NCBI RefSeq assembly: GCF_900177515.1
Contig: NZ_FXAK01000009.1
Coordinates: forward strand, 662,301-726,300
Reading direction: 5' to 3'
From: Azospirillum oryzae
GTDB lineage: Bacteria > Pseudomonadota > Alphaproteobacteria > Azospirillales > Azospirillaceae
Length of the DNA: 64,000 bases
Positions 1 to 9,539 of this stretch are shown one piece after another; the stretch's first letter is position 1, and each line of letters starts with the position of its first letter. A model generated the notes under the pieces. The model did no database searches, was not told the origin of the DNA, and saw nothing but the letters and a program-made list of their open reading frames with translations. A program made the translations under genes and the position numbers.

Positions 1-217
1 TCATGATGGCGGCTTCGGTCACGCCGAGACCGGCCCCGCCATATTCCTCGGGCATGGTGATGCCGAGCCAGCCAGCCTCGGCCATCGCCTTATGGAATTC
101 AAAGGGGAATTCCGCCTTTTCTTCCTTCTCGGCCCAGTAATGATCGTCGAAACGCTTCGCGATGGCTCCAACAGCTTCGCGGATCGCGTTCTGCTCTTCG
201 GTGAATTCGAAATTCAT
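1..217 (-). CDS. Acyl-CoA dehydrogenase, N-terminal part (cut by window edge)
   Basis: The reverse strand from the ATG at 215-217 encodes about 72 residues beginning MNFEFTEEQNAIREAVGAI and reaching PEEYGGAGLG before the window ends. This is the N-terminal helical domain of FAD-dependent acyl-CoA dehydrogenases. Both the FTEEQ start and the MPEEYGG motif are family hallmarks. The enzyme would make an alpha,beta double bond in an acyl-CoA and pass electrons to ETF in the cytoplasm. The family III CoA-transferase gene starts upstream on the same strand with a 61-bp gap, so the two are probably co-transcribed and use the same CoA ester. The catalytic Glu lies outside the window, so the substrate cannot be inferred. 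Confidence 0.88.
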   Translation of the reverse strand, partial: MNFEFTEEQNAIREAVGAIAKRFDDHYWAEKEEKAEFPFEFHKAMAEAGWLGITMPEEYGGAGLGVTEAAIM

Positions 218-278
218 GTCCAGTCCTCAAATGCTTGGGACGTTTCCCTGGCTTCTCTTGCGGTGTGGAGGAAAGCGC

Positions 279-1475
279 CTATACGGCGCCCTCCCTCTTC
301 AAAGCAGCGTATTCGTCCGGATCGAGCCCGAGCCAGCCGGAATAAACGGACTCATTGTCCGCCCCCAGGGCCTTGCTCGGCGAAAGCTCGATCGTCTCGG
401 CATCGCCGAACATCATCGGACCGGTCGGCAGCACGACATTGCCCAGCTCGGGATGGTCGATCCGGCGCAGCGTGCCCCGTTCATGCATGTGCGGATCGTT
501 CACCACCTCGTCGATCTCGCGAACCGGGGCGCAGGGAATGCGCTTGCCGGTGAGAATCTTCACCAGTTCCTCCTTGGCGAAGCCCGCGGTCCAGCCGTCG
601 ATCAGAGCATCAAGTTCGTCGATGTGATCAACACGGGCCTGCAGATCCTTGAATTTCGGTTCGTCCAGAAGTTCCAGCCGGCCCATCGCGCCGAGCAGCC
701 CCTCCCAATGCTTGTCGCTGACGCAGAGCAGTGCCACCCAGCCGTCCGTGCAGCGATAGACGTTGTAGGGCGCCTCCGCCATCCCGCCATGGCGGTTTCC
801 AGTCCGGGGCGGATTCTGGTTGCCCGAGCCGTAATAGAGGCCGAGCGTGGAGCTGAGGGAGGGATAGACCGACTCCAGCATGGAGACCTCGACCAGCGAG
901 CCCTTGCCTGTCCGCTCGCGTCCGAACAGCGCCGTCACGACGGCGCCGTAGAGGTGGATGCCGCCGAAGAAGTCGCACAGCGCAGGGCCGGCCTTGACCG
1001 GCGGGCGGTCTGGGAACCCGGTCGAGGCCATGACCCCCGACATTGCCTGGATCGTCAGGTCCATCGCCAGCATGTTGGTATTGGGGCCGAAGGAGCCGTA
1101 GCCTGTCCCGGCGGCGTAGATCAGCCGGGGATTGAGGGCCGACAGCGCCTTGTAACCGACACCCAGCCGGTCCATGGTGCCCGGCGCGAAATTCTCCAGC
1201 AGGATGTCGGCCTTCTCGGCCATCTTCCTCAGAAGCGCGACACCCTGTTCCGTCTTGAGGTTCAGGGTCACGAACTCCTTGTTGGAGTTCAACATCGCGA
1301 AAGGCAGCATGGCGCCGCCGACGGTGCCCCGGCGGCGCATCTTCTCGCCTCCGGGCGGCTCGATCTTGATGACCTTGGCCCCCGCCATGGCCATCAGGAA
1401 CGTGGCATAGGGGCCGTTGTAGATCTGGCCGAGATCGACGACGGTCACGCCGTCCAAGGGACGCTTCATGGTCAT
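279..1475 (-). CDS. Family III CoA-transferase (CaiB/BaiF)
   Basis: About 398 residues from the start chosen at 1475 (MTMKRPLDGVTVVDLG). The reading frame is open further upstream, but that extension has no family similarity. Family III enzymes move CoA between acyl-CoA and a free acid. The N-terminal Rossmann segment (VVDLGQIYNGPYAT, then KVIKIEPPGG), the ENFAPGTMDRLG motif and the catalytic-Asp region (PALCDFFGG) are all visible, and the length is normal. It precedes the acyl-CoA dehydrogenase, suggesting CoA activation followed by oxidation. A TGG..CGACCA palindrome lies about 140 bp upstream. The substrate is unknown. A racemase role is less likely because the GHD motif of that subgroup is absent. 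Confidence 0.87.
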   Translation of the reverse strand: MTMKRPLDGVTVVDLGQIYNGPYATFLMAMAGAKVIKIEPPGGEKMRRRGTVGGAMLPFAMLNSNKEFVTLNLKTEQGVALLRKMAEKADILLENFAPGTMDRLGVGYKALSALNPRLIYAAGTGYGSFGPNTNMLAMDLTIQAMSGVMASTGFPDRPPVKAGPALCDFFGGIHLYGAVVTALFGRERTGKGSLVEVSMLESVYPSLSSTLGLYYGSGNQNPPRTGNRHGGMAEAPYNVYRCTDGWVALLCVSDKHWEGLLGAMGRLELLDEPKFKDLQARVDHIDELDALIDGWTAGFAKEELVKILTGKRIPCAPVREIDEVVNDPHMHERGTLRRIDHPELGNVVLPTGPMMFGDAETIELSPSKALGADNESVYSGWLGLDPDEYAALKREGAV

Positions 1476-1613
1476 GGCACCCGACACCGGAAATTGTTGG
1501 TTCGATGCATCTGCACAGCTTTCCTCGACAAGGGCATCGCACAGGCTTCTCGGTCCGCGCCCGTCATGGAACGGCCGCACCGCGGGTCTGCCCTCCAAGT
1601 CGGCCTACGCGAC

Positions 1614-1630
1614 ATTTGGCCCGACCATTT
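1614..1630. promoter_or_regulatory. Possible FadR/GntR-type operator
   Basis: The sequence ATTTGGCCCGACCATTT matches at 14 of 16 positions a site at 15416-15431 upstream of the second TRAP binding protein. The inner TGG...CGACCA resembles the TGGTNNNACCA palindrome known for FadR-type GntR regulators. It sits in the divergent region between the CoA-transferase (start 1475) and the CitE-like gene (start 1806), so it could serve either. No binding data are implied. Confidence 0.35.
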
Positions 1631-1805
1631 CTTGCATTTCCCGACCGTCGGTGTAAAGCTGTTTTTGCGGGCTACGGAAACCATTGCCGGGACCACCCTT
1701 CAGGCGACCGTACGCCCCAGCCAAACCAGAGAGCTGCCGTGACGGCATGATTACGCCGCGGCAGCGACCGACCACGACAAATTCAATATCGATGCGGAAA
1801 ACGCC

Positions 1806-2699
1806 ATGACGAAGCTTGCAAGGTCCTTTCTGTTCGTGCCGGCGGACAGCGAAAAAAAGATCAACAAAGCGCTTCAAAGCGCAGCGGACGCCCTTGTCCT
1901 CGATCTCGAAGATTCGGTTATGCCGACACGGAAGAAACTCGCGCGCGAGGCGCTTGCCGAACTTCTCACGGCCCCCCCCGGGGACTATCGCGGCACGCTG
2001 TGGGTCCGCATCAACCCGTTAACCACGGAGTATGCGCTGGACGATCTCTGCGCCGTGGTGGGACCGTCGCTCGGCGGCATTCTGCTGCCCAAATGCGAAG
2101 GGCCGCGCGACGTGGAGACGGCGTCCAACTTCATCGCCGCGCTTGCCGCGAAGGCCGGGCTGAAAAGCGAGTCCATCGGGATCCTAGCCGTCGCCACCGA
2201 GACCGCCGCCGCGCCCTTCGCGCTGGGCGACTATCACAAGGCGGTGCTGCCGCGCCTGTGGGGCCTCACCTGGGGTGCGGAGGATCTGAGCAGCGCGATC
2301 GGCGCCGCGACGAACAAGTCGCCCAATGGGGAGTGGGCCTTCACCTACAAGATGGTGCGCAGCCAATGCCTGCTGGCAGCGAAGGCCTCCGGGGTCCAAT
2401 GCATCGAGACGCTCTACGTCGATTACAAGGATACTGAAGGGCTGCTCGCAAGCTGCATCGAGGCACGTCGCGAGGGATTCACCGGCCGCTTCGCCATTCA
2501 CCCGGCCCAGGTCGATGGGATCAACGAAGGCTTCATGCCGAGTGCGGGCGAAGTCGAGCATGCCCATCGGATCATCGCCGCGTTCGACGCGGCCGGTGAC
2601 TCGGGGACCGTCGGCCTCGACGGCCAGATGCTCGACATCCCCCACCTCAAGCAGGCCCAAAAGGTGTTGCAGCTTCACGCGGCCTTCGCCACGGCCTGA
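1806..2699 (+). CDS. CitE-like lyase, HpcH/HpaI aldolase family
   Basis: 297 residues starting MTKLARSFLFVPADSEKKI. It has the conserved Arg near the N-terminus (RSFLFVP), the DLEDSV motif at about residue 37, LPKCEGPRD, a metal-binding Glu in ATETAAAPF, WGAEDLS, and the C-terminal FAIHPAQ. These belong to the Mg2+-dependent CitE/malyl-CoA lyase branch, which cleaves or forms beta-hydroxyacyl-CoA thioesters such as citramalyl-, malyl- or HMG-CoA-like substrates, here as a stand-alone cytoplasmic enzyme. No other citrate lyase subunits are nearby, so true citrate lyase is unlikely. It is divergent from the CoA-transferase, and the pair suggests an acid-activation and cleavage route. The exact substrate is unresolved. 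Confidence 0.85.
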   Translation: MTKLARSFLFVPADSEKKINKALQSAADALVLDLEDSVMPTRKKLAREALAELLTAPPGDYRGTLWVRINPLTTEYALDDLCAVVGPSLGGILLPKCEGPRDVETASNFIAALAAKAGLKSESIGILAVATETAAAPFALGDYHKAVLPRLWGLTWGAEDLSSAIGAATNKSPNGEWAFTYKMVRSQCLLAAKASGVQCIETLYVDYKDTEGLLASCIEARREGFTGRFAIHPAQVDGINEGFMPSAGEVEHAHRIIAAFDAAGDSGTVGLDGQMLDIPHLKQAQKVLQLHAAFATA

Positions 2700-2844
2700 T
2701 CCGAGAGGCAGGGCCGGGGATCGTCGCAGTTCTCCGACCCGCATCTCCGGTCCGCTCGGCCACTTCGGCAATAGGCAGGTCCGACGTCCCATAACGGCTT
2801 TAAATGAATTGCTTCTCAAGAAAAGCACGGGGGAAACCGATCAC

Positions 2845-5451
2845 GTGAAAACGACCAAGCCCATGTCACGGCTCCGCCCTGGCCGCCCCCATTTCGGAGT
2901 CCGCGCCAAACTGTCGCTGGCCTTTATCGGCATGGCCGGCATGACGGTCGCCGCCAGCATCGTCGGATTGATGTCCTTTTCCGCCGTCCAGGCACCGTTG
3001 GGGCGCATCGTGCAAACCAGCTTCCCCGAAATGGATCTCGCGAAGCGCTTGGCAGGCGAAAGCGGCGCTATCGCCGCGGCCGCACCGGCACTCGACGCCG
3101 TCGATGGCCAGGACAACCGAAACCGGATGTACACGGAGATCATGGGGCGCGGGAAACGCCTGACCGGCTTGGTGACCGAGCTGGCGGCCCGACGCCCGGA
3201 CGACCCGTTGGTCGGCGAGGTCCAGGACAAGGCGACCAGACTGATCGCCACCCTCGACGCGCAGAACATGGTGGTCGGCCGCCGTCTCGACCTGCGGAAA
3301 GCGCGGGAAGCCGCCACCGCCGAACTTGCCAAACGGTATGACGGCTTCCTCGACATCCTGCGGCCTCAGATCGAGGCCTCCAGCAATCGCCTGCATGCCG
3401 GCGGGAACGCTCTCGATACCGAAACCTCCAAGGATCTGGACAGCATGAACGCCGCGGTCCGTTCCTTGGTCGCGCTATTCGAGGTTCGCGGCCATCTCAC
3501 CACGGCGGCCGAAGCCATGGCGCGCGGGGGAAATGCCTTGGTCGCCGATGGCTTGATCCAGCAGCAGCAGAGCTACCAGGAGGCGGCCGCCCGATTGGCC
3601 GGCGCGGTCGGGCAGATCGGACCGGCCGTCGCCGGGGACCTGTCGGGGATGGTCGGTCGGTTCCTCGCCTTCGGCGATGGCGAGACGGGGATCTTCGAAC
3701 TCCGGGGCAAAGCGATCAAGGCCCCCGAAGCCGAGCGGGACATCGTCGGCCGGCGCGTGGCGGATTCCGTTGCCGGCATGCTGACAGAGCAAAAGGACAT
3801 CCAGGCACGGCTTGCGGCGCCGATCGAACGCGCGAAGGCGGACATCAAAATGTCCAATTCCAGCGTGCGCACGCAAATCCGCTATTCTATGGAAGATCTG
3901 ATGATCGTCGGACTTGGGCAGTTCCGCGCTTACCTGGAGGTCGCCGCCTACGGCAACGCGCTGACCGGCGCGCTGAACGAGGCGGCACAGGCGCCGGACC
4001 CGGCACGTCTGGATGTGCTGACGGCGCGCTACAAGGACGCGGTCCTGGCGGTCAACGACCGGCTGAAAATTTTCGGCGACAGCGACGAGGCGGCCATGCT
4101 GACCAAGAGCGTTGAGGCAATGACCGCCTTCGGCAACGGCCCGGCCAGCCTGTTCGCGCTGCGCAAGGCGGAGTTGGAGGCGGCCGGCGAAAACGCGGAC
4201 CTTTTGACCCGCAACCGGAAGACCGCGCTCGAGTTCGCGAGCGTCCTCGACCGGCAGATTGCGGCCATGACGTCCGAGGCGGACCGCGCGTCCGCCAGCG
4301 CCACGGCGGCGATTGACAGCGGCCGCAGCATGCTGATCCTGTTCGCGGCGGCCAGCCTGTTCGGTGCCACGGCTCTCGCCTGGATCGTGGTCGGCCGCAT
4401 GATCGTCACCCGGATCAGCCGGCTCTCGGACGCCATGCGGGCGATCGCCGGCGGCGATCTCGACACCGCGGTTCCATCTGGCGGCAACCGCGACGAGATC
4501 GCCGACATGGCCGAGGCGCTGTTGGTCTTTCGTGACACAGCCCTCTACGCCGCTGACGCGAACGCGCGGGCGGAGGCCGAGCGCGCCCGCGCCAGCCAGG
4601 AGCGCCGCCGGGCCTTGGTCGAGACGGCGGATGATTTTGAAACGAGCGTCAGCGCCGTGCTAGAGCAGGTTGGCCGCGCGGCCGTCGAGATGCGGACCTT
4701 GGCCCAGCGGATGAGCCAGAACGCCGAGACGACTTCCAGCGAGGCTGCGACGGCGGCCGCCACCTCTCAGCAGGCCGAAGGCAGCGTGAAGGCGGTCGCC
4801 GCCGCGACAGAGGAGCTATCGGCGTCGATCCAGGAGATCGGATCCCAGGTCACCGCCTCCAGCCTGATCGCCCGGCGGGCGGTGGACGATGCGGAGCGCA
4901 CCGACCGCACCGTCGAGGGGCTATCGCAGAGCGCCAACAAGATCGGCGAGGTGGTGAATCTGATCAACGACATCGCCAGCCAGACTAACCTTCTGGCGCT
5001 CAACGCCACCATCGAGGCGGCCCGTGCCGGGGAGGCCGGCAAGGGCTTTGCCGTGGTGGCCAGTGAAGTGAAGGGCCTCGCCAGCCAGACCGCCAAGGCG
5101 ACCGAGGAGATCTCCAGCCAGGTCCAGGCGATGCAAGCGGTGACGCAGGAGGCGGTGACCGCGATCCGCCTAATCGCTGGCACCATCCGCGAGATCGACG
5201 AGATCACAGCCACCGTCGCCGCCGCGGTGGAGCAGCAGAGTGCGGCCACCCGCGAGATCGCCCGCAACGTCGGCGAAGCCGCGGACGGCACCCAGCATGT
5301 CCGCCGGAGCATCGATTCCGTGGCTCGCGCCGCCGCGGAGTCCGGCGGGTCCGCCCACCGGGTGCTGACCACCTCGACCATTGTGGCCGACGAGGTGCGC
5401 TCGCTGGGCGCGCAGGTCGACTCCCTCGTCGACCGATTGCGGGCGGGGTGA
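2845..5451 (+). CDS. Membrane methyl-accepting chemotaxis protein
   Basis: About 868 residues from a GTG start chosen because a G-rich ribosome site lies about 11 bases upstream and the next codons (VKTTKPMSRLRPGRPHFG) precede the first membrane helix. An ATG at 2863 is an alternative. The order is a transmembrane segment (about residues 18-42), a roughly 450-residue helical periplasmic sensor, a second transmembrane segment near 490-515, a HAMP domain, and a cytoplasmic signalling hairpin with the tip motif SQTNLLALNATIEAARAG. The long helical sensor resembles helical-bundle ligand domains, but the ligand is unknown. It would control a CheA kinase encoded elsewhere. The catabolic setting suggests sensing of a growth substrate. 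Confidence 0.92.
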   Translation: MKTTKPMSRLRPGRPHFGVRAKLSLAFIGMAGMTVAASIVGLMSFSAVQAPLGRIVQTSFPEMDLAKRLAGESGAIAAAAPALDAVDGQDNRNRMYTEIMGRGKRLTGLVTELAARRPDDPLVGEVQDKATRLIATLDAQNMVVGRRLDLRKAREAATAELAKRYDGFLDILRPQIEASSNRLHAGGNALDTETSKDLDSMNAAVRSLVALFEVRGHLTTAAEAMARGGNALVADGLIQQQQSYQEAAARLAGAVGQIGPAVAGDLSGMVGRFLAFGDGETGIFELRGKAIKAPEAERDIVGRRVADSVAGMLTEQKDIQARLAAPIERAKADIKMSNSSVRTQIRYSMEDLMIVGLGQFRAYLEVAAYGNALTGALNEAAQAPDPARLDVLTARYKDAVLAVNDRLKIFGDSDEAAMLTKSVEAMTAFGNGPASLFALRKAELEAAGENADLLTRNRKTALEFASVLDRQIAAMTSEADRASASATAAIDSGRSMLILFAAASLFGATALAWIVVGRMIVTRISRLSDAMRAIAGGDLDTAVPSGGNRDEIADMAEALLVFRDTALYAADANARAEAERARASQERRRALVETADDFETSVSAVLEQVGRAAVEMRTLAQRMSQNAETTSSEAATAAATSQQAEGSVKAVAAATEELSASIQEIGSQVTASSLIARRAVDDAERTDRTVEGLSQSANKIGEVVNLINDIASQTNLLALNATIEAARAGEAGKGFAVVASEVKGLASQTAKATEEISSQVQAMQAVTQEAVTAIRLIAGTIREIDEITATVAAAVEQQSAATREIARNVGEAADGTQHVRRSIDSVARAAAESGGSAHRVLTTSTIVADEVRSLGAQVDSLVDRLRAG

Positions 5452-5452
5452 T

Positions 5453-7183
5453 TCAGGACGGCGTCTGGGGCGGATCCGTGGGGTAGTAATCCGCCTCGTG
5501 CGCGTCGCCCGCTTCCAGCGAAGCGGCGACCGGCTGCCGTTCGATCCTTCGGCTGATCCGCGGCGGTTCGAATCCGCGATGAAGCGCCTTCAACTGGTCG
5601 AGGATGCTGGCGTCCGCCTGGGTAATCCGCTGGGCCTGCCGGACATAATCCAACCATGTGGGTGTGTCGTAGCGTTCGGTCCACAGCTCCGGCTCGGCCA
5701 GATCGCGCAGCAGATGCCAGTGACGGGCCCCGTCGCGGCGGCGGATGCGGCGACGCTCCGCCATGAGGCTGAGGAATTTCGGCACGTCCTTCTCATGGAT
5801 GCGGTATTCGATCGTCACCACAATAGGGCCGCTGCGGTGCTGGATGTCCATGGCGATGCTTGGTTCCTTCCAGCGGTTGAGCGGTTCCCAGTTGGCTTCC
5901 TCATCCTTCGGCGCCGCCCAGCGCAGACCGGCGAGCACTGCCAGCACGAGAACGAGCGCCGACAGGGCCAGCGCTTGGCCGATGCCGAACCGCTCGGCCA
6001 GGGAACCCCAGATCCAGCTGCCGAGCGCGATGCCGCCATAGGCCGCCGTCTGATAGAGCGCCAGGATCCGCCCCACCACCCAGCGCGGCGAGGAGGTCTG
6101 GATCGCGACGTTGAAGGACGAGAGAACCAGGAGCCAACTCGCTCCCCCCATGGCCATGGCGACGATGGTCAGGGGCGTGCTGGCGCTGATGGCGGTCAAA
6201 AGGGCACAGACAGCAAAGCCGGCGAAGGCCGCACGGACCATCCCCTCCAGGCCGAGGGCTTGGCGGATGCGGCTGCTGAACAGGCCACCGCCGATTGCCC
6301 CGATGCCGAAGGCGCCGAACAGCAGGCCGAAGGTAACCGGACCGCCGCCGACGAGGTCGCGCGCCACCAGCGGCATGAGCGCCTGGACGGCACCGGCGGC
6401 GAAGGCGAACACGAATCCGCGGACCAGGATGCTCCGGATCCTCGGCGACATCGCCGCGAAGCGGATGCCGGCCCCCATGGCGGCGCCGAGGGTCTCCCGT
6501 GGCAACAGCCGCTCCTGGACCTCCGGCCGCCAGCGAAAGAGAACGACCATGAGGGGAAGGTAGCTGAACGCGTTCACGGCGAAGGCGGCCGCCGCGCCGA
6601 CCGTGGCGACGATCATGCCGCCGAAGGCGGGGCCGACGCTGCGCGCGAGATTCATGCCGACGCTGTTCAGGCCGATCGCCTGCGGAAGGTCCGGGCGGGG
6701 CACCATGTCCCGGACGGAAGACTGCCAGGCCGGGTTGTTAAGGGCCGTCCCGCACCCGATCAGGAAGGTGAAGACCAGCAAGGCCCAGGGGGTGATCAGC
6801 CCGAACCAGGTGCATGCCGCCAACAGGATCGAAACGATGGTCGTGAAGGCCTGCGCCACCAACATCACGGCGCGCTTGTCGTAGCCATCGGCGATCGCGC
6901 CGGCCGCCAGCGAGAACAGCATGATAGGCAGGGTGGTCGAGGCCTGGACCAGCGCCACCAGGCTGATCGAGCCCGTCAGCGACGTCATGAGCCATGCAGC
7001 CCCCACGGACTGGATCAGCCCGCCGAGGTTGGAGACCAGGACCGCCAGCCACACCGCGCGGAAGATGCCGTGCCGAAGAGGAGCAAAGGGCGACAGGCGA
7101 GCGGAGGGATTCGGATTGGGAACAGCAACCTCCAACGAGAAAGCGCATGCGCGGGCAGGCCGGACAGGAATGTCCGCATTCAT
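5453..7183 (-). CDS. MFS transporter with cytoplasmic C-terminal domain (MFS_3 type)
   Basis: About 576 residues from the ATG at 7183; an in-frame GTG six codons upstream is also possible. Roughly the first 400 residues contain about 12 hydrophobic segments with MFS features (LAAGAIADGYDKRAV corresponds to the loop 2-3 motif). A soluble tail of about 160 residues follows, containing IEYRIHEKDVPKFL and RHWHLLRDL. This tail is typical of the EntS-like MFS_3 family, which exports small molecules such as siderophores. It ends one base after the chemoreceptor gene stops on the other strand (convergent). The TRAP binding protein gene lies downstream of its start on the same strand. The exported compound cannot be told. 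Confidence 0.85.
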   Translation of the reverse strand: MNADIPVRPARACAFSLEVAVPNPNPSARLSPFAPLRHGIFRAVWLAVLVSNLGGLIQSVGAAWLMTSLTGSISLVALVQASTTLPIMLFSLAAGAIADGYDKRAVMLVAQAFTTIVSILLAACTWFGLITPWALLVFTFLIGCGTALNNPAWQSSVRDMVPRPDLPQAIGLNSVGMNLARSVGPAFGGMIVATVGAAAAFAVNAFSYLPLMVVLFRWRPEVQERLLPRETLGAAMGAGIRFAAMSPRIRSILVRGFVFAFAAGAVQALMPLVARDLVGGGPVTFGLLFGAFGIGAIGGGLFSSRIRQALGLEGMVRAAFAGFAVCALLTAISASTPLTIVAMAMGGASWLLVLSSFNVAIQTSSPRWVVGRILALYQTAAYGGIALGSWIWGSLAERFGIGQALALSALVLVLAVLAGLRWAAPKDEEANWEPLNRWKEPSIAMDIQHRSGPIVVTIEYRIHEKDVPKFLSLMAERRRIRRRDGARHWHLLRDLAEPELWTERYDTPTWLDYVRQAQRITQADASILDQLKALHRGFEPPRISRRIERQPVAASLEAGDAHEADYYPTDPPQTPS

Positions 7184-7276
7184 ACCATCAGGGAAGCCCA
7201 CAGTGTAGGTCGCCTTTGGCCCGCTGTCAGGTGGGGAGACCGTGCTGGCGCCGATCGACCCCCTTGCGTGGCGATC

Positions 7277-8293
7277 TTACCGGCCAAGCGCCTTCAGGTA
7301 ATCCTGGTAGGCCTGCTGGGCCGGGAGGCCGCGCGCGTTCAGCCGGGCGAGGTAGTTTTCCCGCGTCATTTTCATCTTCTCATTGATCGCAATTTTCTCC
7401 GGCCCCGAGAAATCGTAGACGGTGATGCCGCTGGCCCTCATCTCGTTCTTGAGAGCCTCGGTCGACGCATCGACCCATGCCGCCAGTTCGGCCTCAACCT
7501 TGAGGCCGCAGTCCGTCATCGCCTTCCGGTGGGCGGGGGGCAGCTTCTCCCAGCTTCCCTGGTCGATGGCCCAGATGCCGGCCGCCGAACCGAAATTGCC
7601 GTTGCCGCTCACCGCCTTGATGACCTCCTGAAGCTTGTAGGAGGTGATGCTAGCATAGGCCAGGATCGAACCGTCGACGGTTCCCTGCTGCAGCGCCAGA
7701 TAGAGGTCAGCGGCCGGGATCTCGACACCGGTGACGCCGAGCGCGTTCGAGGTGAGCAACAGCACGCCGCCGCCCGAACTGACCTTCCGGCCCTTCATCT
7801 TCTCGATCGTATCGAGCGGCTCCTTGCGGGACAGCAGCTGATAGACCGGATACATGTTGATCAGCAGCGGCCGAATCCGGTTGTTGGTGAACTCCTGGAG
7901 CAGCGGCCCTCCGGCATCCAGGGCCTTGCGGTTGGCCCTGGTCATCTCGACCACAGTCTCCCCCATGTCGGGCAGCATCGAAATGCCATTGAGCGGCAGC
8001 TTGTTGCTGTAGGCGACGACGGCGATGTAGGCGATCTGGGCGACGCCCTGGTTCAGCGCGTCGAGTGCGTTGTTGACGTTGGCGATCTGGCCCGTGGGGA
8101 AATATTGGAATTCGACCTCGTTGCCGGTGGCCTGCCGGACGCACGCCATCCAAGGCTCCCCGCCCTTGACCGAGGACCAGTGGGTGGACGGCACGTTGGT
8201 CGACACGATCAGCGGTTCCGCCGACGCGGCGACCGCCGCAAGACCGATCGAACCCGCCAGCAATGCCGTCATGGTCTTTCGCCATCTGAGCAT
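7277..8293 (-). CDS. TRAP-type solute-binding protein (DctP family), orphan
   Basis: 338 residues with a signal peptide (MLRWRKTMTALLAGSIGLAA..ASA) followed by PLIVSTNVPSTHW. Typical DctP features are the QYFPTGQIAN strand, PVYQLLSRKEPLDTIEKMKG and the LALQQGTVDGSIL ligand-binding motif. It would capture an organic acid in the periplasm for a TRAP permease. No DctQ or DctM genes are in the window. A GGGAGG ribosome site precedes the ATG. It is a close paralogue of the protein at 14233-15249; both end YLKALGR. It lies downstream of two CoA-transferase-family genes on the same strand, suggesting uptake of an acid that is then activated. Confidence 0.9.
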   Translation of the reverse strand: MLRWRKTMTALLAGSIGLAAVAASAEPLIVSTNVPSTHWSSVKGGEPWMACVRQATGNEVEFQYFPTGQIANVNNALDALNQGVAQIAYIAVVAYSNKLPLNGISMLPDMGETVVEMTRANRKALDAGGPLLQEFTNNRIRPLLINMYPVYQLLSRKEPLDTIEKMKGRKVSSGGGVLLLTSNALGVTGVEIPAADLYLALQQGTVDGSILAYASITSYKLQEVIKAVSGNGNFGSAAGIWAIDQGSWEKLPPAHRKAMTDCGLKVEAELAAWVDASTEALKNEMRASGITVYDFSGPEKIAINEKMKMTRENYLARLNARGLPAQQAYQDYLKALGR

Positions 8294-8354
8294 TTGGTTT
8301 TTCCTCCCTTGTGATTCGTTCTACCGTACCGGCAGTGAGGCGCGGCTTCCGGCG

Positions 8355-9539
8355 TCAGGCGATCAGTCCGATCTCGTCGTCCGAGAAGCCGAGCTCCTGG
8401 AGAACCTCGACCGTGTGCTCGCCATAGCGCGGCGGCGGTCGCCGGACGGCCCGGTCGGTCCCGTGGATGTGGACCGGATGCGCGATGAACGTCAGCGGGC
8501 CGGCCGCGGCATGGTCGCAGGCCAGGATCATCCCGCGTTCTGCCAGCTGCGGATGGGACAGCACGGTATCCAGCCCGTTCACCGGGGACGCGGGAATGCC
8601 CTCGGCGACGAACAAGGCCAGCCATTCCTCGCTGCCGCGCGTTCCGATGACGCCCTGCACGAGGTCGATGGTTTCCTGGCCCTGCTCGACCCGCGCTGCG
8701 TTGGTCGCGAAGCGCGGATCGTCCGCATGGTCCGGCTTGCCAATCACCCGACAGAATTTCGCCCACAGACGGTCGCTACCGATGGCGAGCAGGATATGGC
8801 CGTCGGTCGTGCGGAACGCCTGGTAGGGGCTGGAGGTGCCGCTTCCGGACCCATAGCGCCGGGGCAGCTCCCCGTTGCACCAATATTGCTGCGCGTGCCA
8901 TCCCAGGAAAGCCATGGCCGTCTCGAACAGCGACGCCTCGACATAGCTGCCCTGGCCGGTCCGGTCGCGCAGCCTCAGCGCCGCCAGCACGCCCGTCAAG
9001 CCATGGATGCCGGTCGTCTGATCCAAGGGCGAGAAGCCAATGCGCAGCGGACCTCCGCCCGGCTCCCCGGTCGTCGTCATCATGCCGGAGAAGGCCTGCA
9101 TCATCAGCTCGTAGCCGGGACGCTGCCCGAGCGGACCGCTGCGGCCGAAGGCGGATATCGAGCAGTAGATGAGCTGCGGGTTTGCAGCCCGCATCTGTTC
9201 CACGCCGATGCCGAGCCGCTCGGCGACGCCGGTGCCGAAGCTCTCCACCAGCACGTCGCTGCGGGCGATGAGCCGGCGGACCGCCTCGATCCCGGCTTCG
9301 GTCTTGAGGTCGAGCCGGACGGAACGCTTGTTGCGGTTGTTCGCGAGGAAAACGATGCCGTCCTCGCCATGGAAAGGGGGAACGCCACGGGTGTCGTCGC
9401 CCGACACGGGATCCTCGATTTTGACGACGTCGGCCCCCAGGTCGCCGAGATACTGCGTGCAGATCGGGCCGGCGATGAAGCGCGTCAGATCGACGACCTT
9501 GATCCCGTCCAGCGGCCGCAGCGAAACAGCGCCGCTCAT
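8355..9539 (-). CDS. Family III CoA-transferase (CaiB/BaiF)
   Basis: 394 residues beginning MSGAVSLRPLDGIKVVDLT. Family motifs in order are FIAGPICTQYLGDLGADVVKIEDP, the NRNKRSVRLDLKT strand, VESFGTGVAERLG, ISAFGRSGP and the catalytic-Asp region (GFSPLDQTTGIHG). The start codon overlaps the stop of the upstream paralogue by four bases (ATGA), so the two are translationally coupled. The TRAP binding protein follows 62 bp downstream. It probably transfers CoA to or from a carboxylic acid taken up by that system. The pairing of two different family III members suggests a transferase with a racemase, or a heteromeric enzyme. Substrate unknown. Confidence 0.88.
   Translation of the reverse strand: MSGAVSLRPLDGIKVVDLTRFIAGPICTQYLGDLGADVVKIEDPVSGDDTRGVPPFHGEDGIVFLANNRNKRSVRLDLKTEAGIEAVRRLIARSDVLVESFGTGVAERLGIGVEQMRAANPQLIYCSISAFGRSGPLGQRPGYELMMQAFSGMMTTTGEPGGGPLRIGFSPLDQTTGIHGLTGVLAALRLRDRTGQGSYVEASLFETAMAFLGWHAQQYWCNGELPRRYGSGSGTSSPYQAFRTTDGHILLAIGSDRLWAKFCRVIGKPDHADDPRFATNAARVEQGQETIDLVQGVIGTRGSEEWLALFVAEGIPASPVNGLDTVLSHPQLAERGMILACDHAAAGPLTFIAHPVHIHGTDRAVRRPPPRYGEHTVEVLQELGFSDDEIGLIA

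Noticed and set aside
162..1742. A 526-residue plus-strand open frame opposite the CoA-transferase
   Set aside because: It is an antisense shadow of a well-conserved minus-strand gene and has no protein-family features.
5381..8314. A 977-residue plus-strand open frame
   Set aside because: It lies opposite the MFS and TRAP genes, is full of Arg, Gly and His from antisense GC-rich codons, and has no domain.
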